The translations under genes were made by a program, and so were the position numbers. The notes beneath the pieces were generated by a model, which was not told where the DNA came from, did no database searches, and saw only the letters and a list, made by a program, of their open reading frames with translations. A stretch of DNA of 58,935 bases from Pyrinomonadaceae bacterium (GTDB lineage Bacteria; Acidobacteriota; Blastocatellia; Pyrinomonadales; Pyrinomonadaceae): NCBI GenBank assembly GCA_030841105.1, contig JAVEDE010000011.1, positions 1-58,935 of the forward strand, in the 5' to 3' direction. Shown here piece by piece: positions 54,060-58,935 of this stretch (its first letter is position 1; each line of letters starts with the position of its first letter).

Positions 54060-54545
54060 TTAAGCCCATTCCAGCGCGCCTTTGCGCCACGCGTAGTAGT
54101 AGCCGAGAACGAGGATGCCGATGAAGACGAGCATCTCGATGAGGGCGAACTTGGTGAACGAGAAGTCGTCGCCCATGAAAATGATCGCCCACGGCAGCAG
54201 GAAGATCGTCTCCACGTCGAAGACGAGAAAGAGCATCGCGACGATGTAGTAGCGCACGGTGAAGCGGTCGTGCGCCTCGGTCGTCGGGTCAATGCCGCAC
54301 TCGTAGGGGCGCATCTTGTCCTTCTGCCAGACGCTCGGCCGCAGCAGTCGCCCCAGCACGATGGGCAGCACCGGGAAGACGACGGCGAAGGCGAAGAAGA
54401 TCATCACCGGCCAGTAGGCCGTGACAGGGCTGCCGATTTGCGTCGCCGCCGCAGTAGTAGTGGTAGCGGCGGGCGCGTTCGCCGCTGCTGCCACTGTCGC
54501 ATCCGTGGCCGCGTTCGCCGCTTGGAGAAGTATCAGGCTCAGCAT
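54060..54545 (-). CDS. nuoA: NADH-quinone oxidoreductase subunit A
   Basis: A 161-residue membrane subunit, ATG at 54545. The core has three helices and the motifs PYECGIDPTTEAHDRFTVRYYIVAMLFLVFDVETIFLLPWA and FALIEMLVFIGILVLGYYYAWRKGALEW. About 40 Ala/Thr-rich residues precede the first core helix, more than usual. First gene of the short nuoAB unit, with a near-consensus promoter at 54608-54635. Confidence 0.96.
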   Translation of the reverse strand: MLSLILLQAANAATDATVAAAANAPAATTTTAAATQIGSPVTAYWPVMIFFAFAVVFPVLPIVLGRLLRPSVWQKDKMRPYECGIDPTTEAHDRFTVRYYIVAMLFLVFDVETIFLLPWAIIFMGDDFSFTKFALIEMLVFIGILVLGYYYAWRKGALEWA

Positions 54546-54607
54546 GGTCTCTACAGGTTGGGACGGGAAGAAGGTGCGCTTGAGCTTCGGGTCAGTGAAC
54601 AGGCGAA

Positions 54608-54635
54608 ATATAAGCGGGCGGCTAAACCTTGTCAA
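54608..54635 (-). promoter_or_regulatory. nuoA: Sigma-70-type promoter of nuoAB
   Basis: On the minus strand TTGACA (54635-54630), 16-base spacer, TTATAT (54613-54608), about 60 bases upstream of nuoA. Confidence 0.75.
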
Positions 54636-54937
54636 TACACTCGGCCTCAGGCGGCGACGGCGGTCTGCCCGGCGCGCAAATTTATTTTCGCGCGGGTCGA
54701 GCTTTTTGTTGCTTTTTTTCGCGCGGGTTGGTAGATGTAGCGCAAATTTTTAGCGCCCGCACTCTCGGCGCGTAATGGCTTGGTGGCCGCGCTCCACCCG
54801 CAGCGAAGGCCGTCTCAATCTTCATTGAGACTTAACGTTCAACGTTCTCTGCCGCTCACGCTCCTGCCCGTGCGCGATACGCGCGACTTTGTGGAGACGG
54901 CAGCCCCCATCGCACGAAAGGAAATGTAGAGGCAGTT
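54636..54937. other. Intergenic region upstream of the delta-60 repeat gene
   Basis: 300 bases with no gene. It contains a perfect 8-bp hairpin with a CTTC loop (54812-54831) followed by two AACGTT words, and a ribosome binding site (GGAAAT-GTAGAGG) before 54938. The promoter of the large gene is not obvious. Confidence 0.4.
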
Positions 54938-57900
54938 ATGAAAAGCACCCCCATGCAGCCCCGCCGTTTATTCTTTTACGTACTCATCCCCGCCCTGACC
55001 CTGCTCGCCGTTTCGAGCGCATACGTGCGTCCGGCCGACTCCGCGGGCGACGGCCAGTCCATCCACGCGCTCGCCGTGCCGGGCGATCTCGATCCCACTT
55101 TCGGCAACGGCGGCAAGGTCGTCACGCCGTTCCCGAACGGACTCGACTCCGCAGAGGATGTCGCCGTCCAGTCGGATGGCAAAGTCGTCGTCGCCGGTTC
55201 GTCCGGCACAGACTTCGCCCTCGCACGCTACAACACCGATGGCTCGCTCGATACCTCTTTCGGCACGGGCGGGCGCGTCCACACGGACTTCCCCGTCGGG
55301 AAGGGCGGCTTTGCCTCAGCGCTCGTCATTCAACCGGACGGCAAGATCGTGCTGGCCGGGTCGGCCGACGATCCGAACCAAACTTTCTCCAGCGCGTTCG
55401 CTCTCGCGCGCTACAACGCGAATGGCACGCTCGACACTTCGTTCGACACCGACGGGCTGGTCGTTACAGGGTTTCCCGGCGCGAGCCTCAACGCCAATGC
55501 CCTCGTGCTCCAATCCGACGGTAAACTCGTCGCAGCGGGCACGAGCCGGAGCAACACGACTTTCGAGAGCGTCTTCGCGCTCGTGCGTTACAACACCGAC
55601 GGCACGCCCGACACTTCGTTCGACACCGACGGCGGGGTCTTCATTGATTTCGCGGGCGTCACCTTTGAAGAGGCTAACGGCGTCGCCGTTCAAGCGGACG
55701 GGCGCATCGTCGCGGTCGGCCTCGGCAGTTCAGCCTTCGCCGTCGCGCGCGTCAACGCCAACGGCTCGCCCGACACTTCATTCGACATGGACGGGCAAGT
55801 GACGACCGACTTCGGCAGCTCTTTTGAACAGGCCAACGCCGTCGTCGTTCAGACGGACGGGCGCATCGTCGTCGCGGGCGAAGTCGCCACCTCGGTTGCC
55901 GCCGACGACAACTTCGCGCTCGCGCGCTACAACACCGATGGCTCGCTCGACACTTCATTCGACGGCGACGGCAAAGTCACCACCGACTTCGGCCTCGTAG
56001 ACAGCGCGAAGGATGTGGTGCTGCAAACGGACGGCCGGATCGTCGCGGCCGGTAGAGCCGGTACGATCCCTGCCGGCACTTTCTTCGCGCTCGCGCGTTA
56101 CAACACGAACGGCTCGCTCGACACCGCGTTTGACACCGACGGCAAAGTTACGACCGACGTGTCGGGCGGCCGCTTCAACCTCGGCGGGCAGGGCGTCGCG
56201 CTCTACACGGACGGGCGCATCGTCGTCGCGGGCGGCGAAAACAGCAGCGGCCAACTCGACTTCGGCGTCGTGCGCTACAACACGAACGGCTCGCCCGACA
56301 CCACCTTCGACAGCGACGGTAAGGCCGTCACCGACTTCGCGCTGAGCGACGAGACGATCACGGACATGGCTCTACAACCGGACGGCAAGATCGTCGCCGT
56401 CGGGCGCATGAACCCGCGCGTCATCATTGACGACGCGCAGGACCTGAACTTCCTCCTCGCGCGCTACAACACGGACGGCTCGCTCGACACCTCTTTCGGC
56501 ACGGGCGGGTTGGTCTCGACCGACTTCGCCGGTAACGGCGACGATCTCGCGCGGGGGGTCGTGCTGCAACCGGACGGCAAGATCGTCGTGGTCGGGCAGA
56601 CCGGGGGGCAATTCTCACTCATCTCCAGCGCCGACACCTCTTTCGCCGTCGCGCGCTACAACACGAACGGCACGCTCGACGGAACGTTCGGCACGGGCGG
56701 CAAAGCCACCGTTGACTTCGGCTCAAGTCACGACATCGCCTTCGCCGTAGCCCTGCAAACCGACGGCAAGCTCGTCATCGCCGGTTCGAACATTTTCGAC
56801 TTCAAACTTGCGCGCCTCAATGCCGACGGCTCGCTCGACAGCGGCGCGGCGGGTGACACGACGCCCGGCGACATGTTCGGCACGGGCGGCAAAGTCTCGA
56901 CCGACTTCAACGAAACGACCGACGCGGCCATTGCCGTCTTGATTCAACCCGACGGCAAGATCGTCGCCGCCGGTTCGTCGTCCGGCGACTTCGCGCTCGT
57001 GCGCTACAACACGGACGGCTCGCCCGACACTTCGTTTGACGGCGATGGCAAAGTCAAGACCGACTTCAACGGCGGCGCGGACGGCATCACCAGTCTGGTC
57101 AGACAAGCGGACGGCAAGCTGGTGGCCGCAGGCTCGGCCACCAGCCCCGGCACGGATAGAGACTTCGCGCTCGCGCGCTACGAAACCAACGGCGCGCTCG
57201 ACACTTCGTTCGACGGCGACGGCAAGGTCACGACAGACTTCGGCGGCTTCGACGAGGCGGACGATCTCGCCCTGCAAGCCGACGGCAAGATCGTCGCGGT
57301 CGGCTTTTACTTCGTGATCACCAATCAGCAGTCGGCGGCAGGAGGCATCCCGCAACGTCTCCGCGTCGGCGATAAGATTTACCAATCGCCCCGCGACGCC
57401 GCGCTGCACAGCAAGCGGCAGCAGCAGCAGGAGAAGCCCGCCGCGGCGGACGGCGATCAAGTGACGCCCTTCGCCGCACCCATCCCGGCGGACACCTTCG
57501 CGCTCGCGCGCTACGACACCAACGGCGCGCTCGATTCGACCTTCGGCACGGGCGGCAAAGTCACGACCGACTTCTTCGGCATCCTGAACGAAGCCACCTC
57601 CGTCGTTATCCAGACCGACGGCCGCATCATCGCCGGGGGCTTCACCGACACGGGCAGCAGCAACGACTTCGCCCTCGCGCGCTACGAGGCGAACCCGCCC
57701 GCAACGCCGACGCCGACGCCGACACCTACTCCGACTCCGACACCCACGCCGCCGCCGCGCGTCGTGCAGTTCTCGCAGACGGCGCAGACCGTCTCGGAAG
57801 GCGCGGGCAGCGTCACGCTCACCGTCACGCGCACGGGCGACACCTCCGTCGCCTCAACCGTCGAATATTTCACCTCGGCCGAACTCGGCTTCACCGGCTG

Positions 57901-58858
57901 CGACGTGGTTGACGGCACGGCCTCCGAGCGTTGCGACTTCACCACCACGCTCGGCGTGCTCCGCTTCAACGCGGGCGACGTGAGCAAGACGATCAACGTC
58001 TTCATCACCGACGACGCCTACGTCGAGGGCGCGGAGACCTTCACCGTCACCCTGACGAACGCGACGAACGGCTTCGTCATTCCCCAGCCCGTCTTCGCCA
58101 CCGTCACCATCACGGACAACGACACGACGCCGACGAGCGCGAACCCGATTGACAACCCGACGTTCTTCGTCAAGATGCACTACGTTGACTTCCTCAACCG
58201 CGAGGGCGAACCGGCGGGCGTCGCGGGCTGGGTCAACTCGCTCAACACCTGCCCGCAGGGCGGCCTCTCCTGCGACCGCGTGGAAGTCTCCTCGCGCTTC
58301 TTCCGCTCCGCCGAGTACATGCTCAAGGGCAACTTCGTGATCCGCTTCTACCGCGTCTCGCTCGGCACGAACCCCGGCTACAGGGTCTTTACGCGCGACT
58401 CGCAGCGCGTCACCGGGCAGACCGCCGCCGAAGTCTTCGCCAACCGCGACGCCTTCACCAACGAATGGGTCGAGCGCTTCGACTTCCGCGCCATCTACGA
58501 CGGCCTCTCCAATCAAGCTTACGTGGACAAGCTCGAACAGACGGCGGGCGTCACCCTCCCGAACAAGGCGCAACTCGTCGCCGACCTGAACAGCATGACG
58601 AAGACGCGCGCGCAAGTTCTGCGCGAGATCGTCGAGAGCAACGTGGTGGTGACGAAGATGTATAACGACGCCTTCGTGTTGATGGAGTACTTCGGCTATC
58701 TCCGGCGCGACGCCGAAGCGGCCGGATTCAACGCGTGGCTCGCCTACCTGAACGCCCACCCGACCGACTACCGCACGATGGTCAGGGGCTTCATCAACTC
58801 AGTCGAATACCGCAAACGCTTCGGCGACCCCGGCGCGCCGCAGCCCGGACAGTTTTGA
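54938..58858 (+). CDS. Giant secreted delta-60 repeat / Calx-beta / DUF4214 protein
   Basis: A 1306-residue exported protein with a signal peptide (MQPRRLFFYVLIPALTLLAV region). About fourteen delta-60 (DUF5122) repeats run from about residue 48 to 910. Each combines an LDTSFGTGGKV-type turn, a LQPDGKIVVAG strand and FALARYNTDGS; together they should form one or two beta-propellers. One repeat (about 790-850) is interrupted by a Gln/Lys/Ala-rich insertion (KRQQQQEKPAAADG). A TPTPTP linker follows (about 920-945), then a Calx-beta domain (VSEGAGSVTLTVTRTGDTS, ending in TITDNDT) and a DUF4214-like region to the C-terminus. Likely a cell-surface protein. Confidence 0.9.
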   Translation: MKSTPMQPRRLFFYVLIPALTLLAVSSAYVRPADSAGDGQSIHALAVPGDLDPTFGNGGKVVTPFPNGLDSAEDVAVQSDGKVVVAGSSGTDFALARYNTDGSLDTSFGTGGRVHTDFPVGKGGFASALVIQPDGKIVLAGSADDPNQTFSSAFALARYNANGTLDTSFDTDGLVVTGFPGASLNANALVLQSDGKLVAAGTSRSNTTFESVFALVRYNTDGTPDTSFDTDGGVFIDFAGVTFEEANGVAVQADGRIVAVGLGSSAFAVARVNANGSPDTSFDMDGQVTTDFGSSFEQANAVVVQTDGRIVVAGEVATSVAADDNFALARYNTDGSLDTSFDGDGKVTTDFGLVDSAKDVVLQTDGRIVAAGRAGTIPAGTFFALARYNTNGSLDTAFDTDGKVTTDVSGGRFNLGGQGVALYTDGRIVVAGGENSSGQLDFGVVRYNTNGSPDTTFDSDGKAVTDFALSDETITDMALQPDGKIVAVGRMNPRVIIDDAQDLNFLLARYNTDGSLDTSFGTGGLVSTDFAGNGDDLARGVVLQPDGKIVVVGQTGGQFSLISSADTSFAVARYNTNGTLDGTFGTGGKATVDFGSSHDIAFAVALQTDGKLVIAGSNIFDFKLARLNADGSLDSGAAGDTTPGDMFGTGGKVSTDFNETTDAAIAVLIQPDGKIVAAGSSSGDFALVRYNTDGSPDTSFDGDGKVKTDFNGGADGITSLVRQADGKLVAAGSATSPGTDRDFALARYETNGALDTSFDGDGKVTTDFGGFDEADDLALQADGKIVAVGFYFVITNQQSAAGGIPQRLRVGDKIYQSPRDAALHSKRQQQQEKPAAADGDQVTPFAAPIPADTFALARYDTNGALDSTFGTGGKVTTDFFGILNEATSVVIQTDGRIIAGGFTDTGSSNDFALARYEANPPATPTPTPTPTPTPTPTPPPRVVQFSQTAQTVSEGAGSVTLTVTRTGDTSVASTVEYFTSAELGFTGCDVVDGTASERCDFTTTLGVLRFNAGDVSKTINVFITDDAYVEGAETFTVTLTNATNGFVIPQPVFATVTITDNDTTPTSANPIDNPTFFVKMHYVDFLNREGEPAGVAGWVNSLNTCPQGGLSCDRVEVSSRFFRSAEYMLKGNFVIRFYRVSLGTNPGYRVFTRDSQRVTGQTAAEVFANRDAFTNEWVERFDFRAIYDGLSNQAYVDKLEQTAGVTLPNKAQLVADLNSMTKTRAQVLREIVESNVVVTKMYNDAFVLMEYFGYLRRDAEAAGFNAWLAYLNAHPTDYRTMVRGFINSVEYRKRFGDPGAPQPGQF

Positions 58859-58859
58859 A

Positions 58860-58900
58860 GTCAAAGGGCAAAGGGCAAGGGGTAAAGGTTAAAGGTAAAA
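58860..58900. repeat. Heptamer array cut by the window end, CAAAGGG word
   Basis: Six tandem units (CAAAGGG, CAAAGGG, CAAGGGG, TAAAGGT, TAAAGGT, AAAAA-) start two bases after the stop of the delta-60 gene. The reverse-complement arm, if present, lies beyond the window. Confidence 0.7.
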
Positions 58901-58935
58901 ACAGAAAGCGGGGCGCAGCATCGAATGGCTGCGCC

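Noticed and set aside
57700..57760. TPTPTP-encoding low-complexity tract as a sequencing artefact
   Set aside because: Codons vary within the tract and the frame continues into an intact Calx-beta domain. Such Thr/Pro linkers are common in surface proteins.

Overview
This is a 59 kb GC-rich chromosomal segment (about 64% GC by impression) from a Gram-negative bacterium. Lipid A and Kdo genes (lpxK, waaA-type) show an LPS-type outer membrane. Three PEP-CTERM proteins, two Calx-beta/DUF4214 surface proteins, a delta-60 repeat protein, a zinc-ribbon Ser/Thr kinase and an hrcA-grpE-dnaK-dnaJ operon together suggest Acidobacteriota, probably Blastocatellia. The taxon is an inference. I recognise no rRNA, tRNA, phage, transposase or CRISPR.

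Layout: 1-3.4 kb holds a sigma-54 response regulator and murJ. 3.7-6.1 kb holds three PEP-CTERM genes. 6.5-13.5 kb is a plus-strand housekeeping run (nnrD/E, tsaE, bacilliredoxin, recG, rsmD, tsaD). 13.7-19.6 kb is minus strand: a small secreted protein, then the heat-shock operon hrcA-grpE-dnaK-dnaJ. 20.2-24.9 kb is plus strand: SprT-like metalloprotease, dodecin, efp, Kdo transferase, lpxK. Then come a membrane Ser/Thr kinase (-), a CoA-disulfide-reductase-like flavoprotein (+) and a tandem LecA-like exported protein (-). 29.7-32.2 kb is an F0 cluster of ATP synthase (atpZ-type, atpI, atpB, atpE) without F1 genes. 32.3-34.7 kb is a radical SAM/glycosyltransferase pair. 34.8-47.6 kb is a long minus-strand complex I operon (nuoC, D, allA-like, H, I, J, K, L, M, N) ending in a Cys/Arg-rich secreted peptide and a strong terminator. 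nuoA and nuoB lie apart at 53.3-54.5 kb with their own promoter, separated from nuoC by plus-strand rpmE, a DUF1385 gene, prfA, a histidine phosphatase and a DUF4214 protein. nuoE, nuoF and nuoG are absent from the window. The window ends with a 1306-residue delta-60/Calx-beta/DUF4214 protein.

Two genome-scale signals stand out. First, at least 22 intergenic spacers are filled by arrays of imperfect 7-base words. Nearly all are arranged as inverted pairs around a short spacer, sometimes as perfect 32-bp arms. The words differ between loci (GTGACAA, GTCAGAG, TTTCAAG, GGGATGA, GAATCGT and others), but the architecture, arm polarity and spacer motifs recur. The arrays often start at a stop codon and end at the next start codon. 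Second, reading the whole window I found no GTCGAC, ATCGAC or GTCGAT. Ile-Asp and Val-Asp pairs are instead written ATT/ATA GAC and GTT/GTG/GTA GAC, which looks like strong avoidance of the palindrome RTCGAY.
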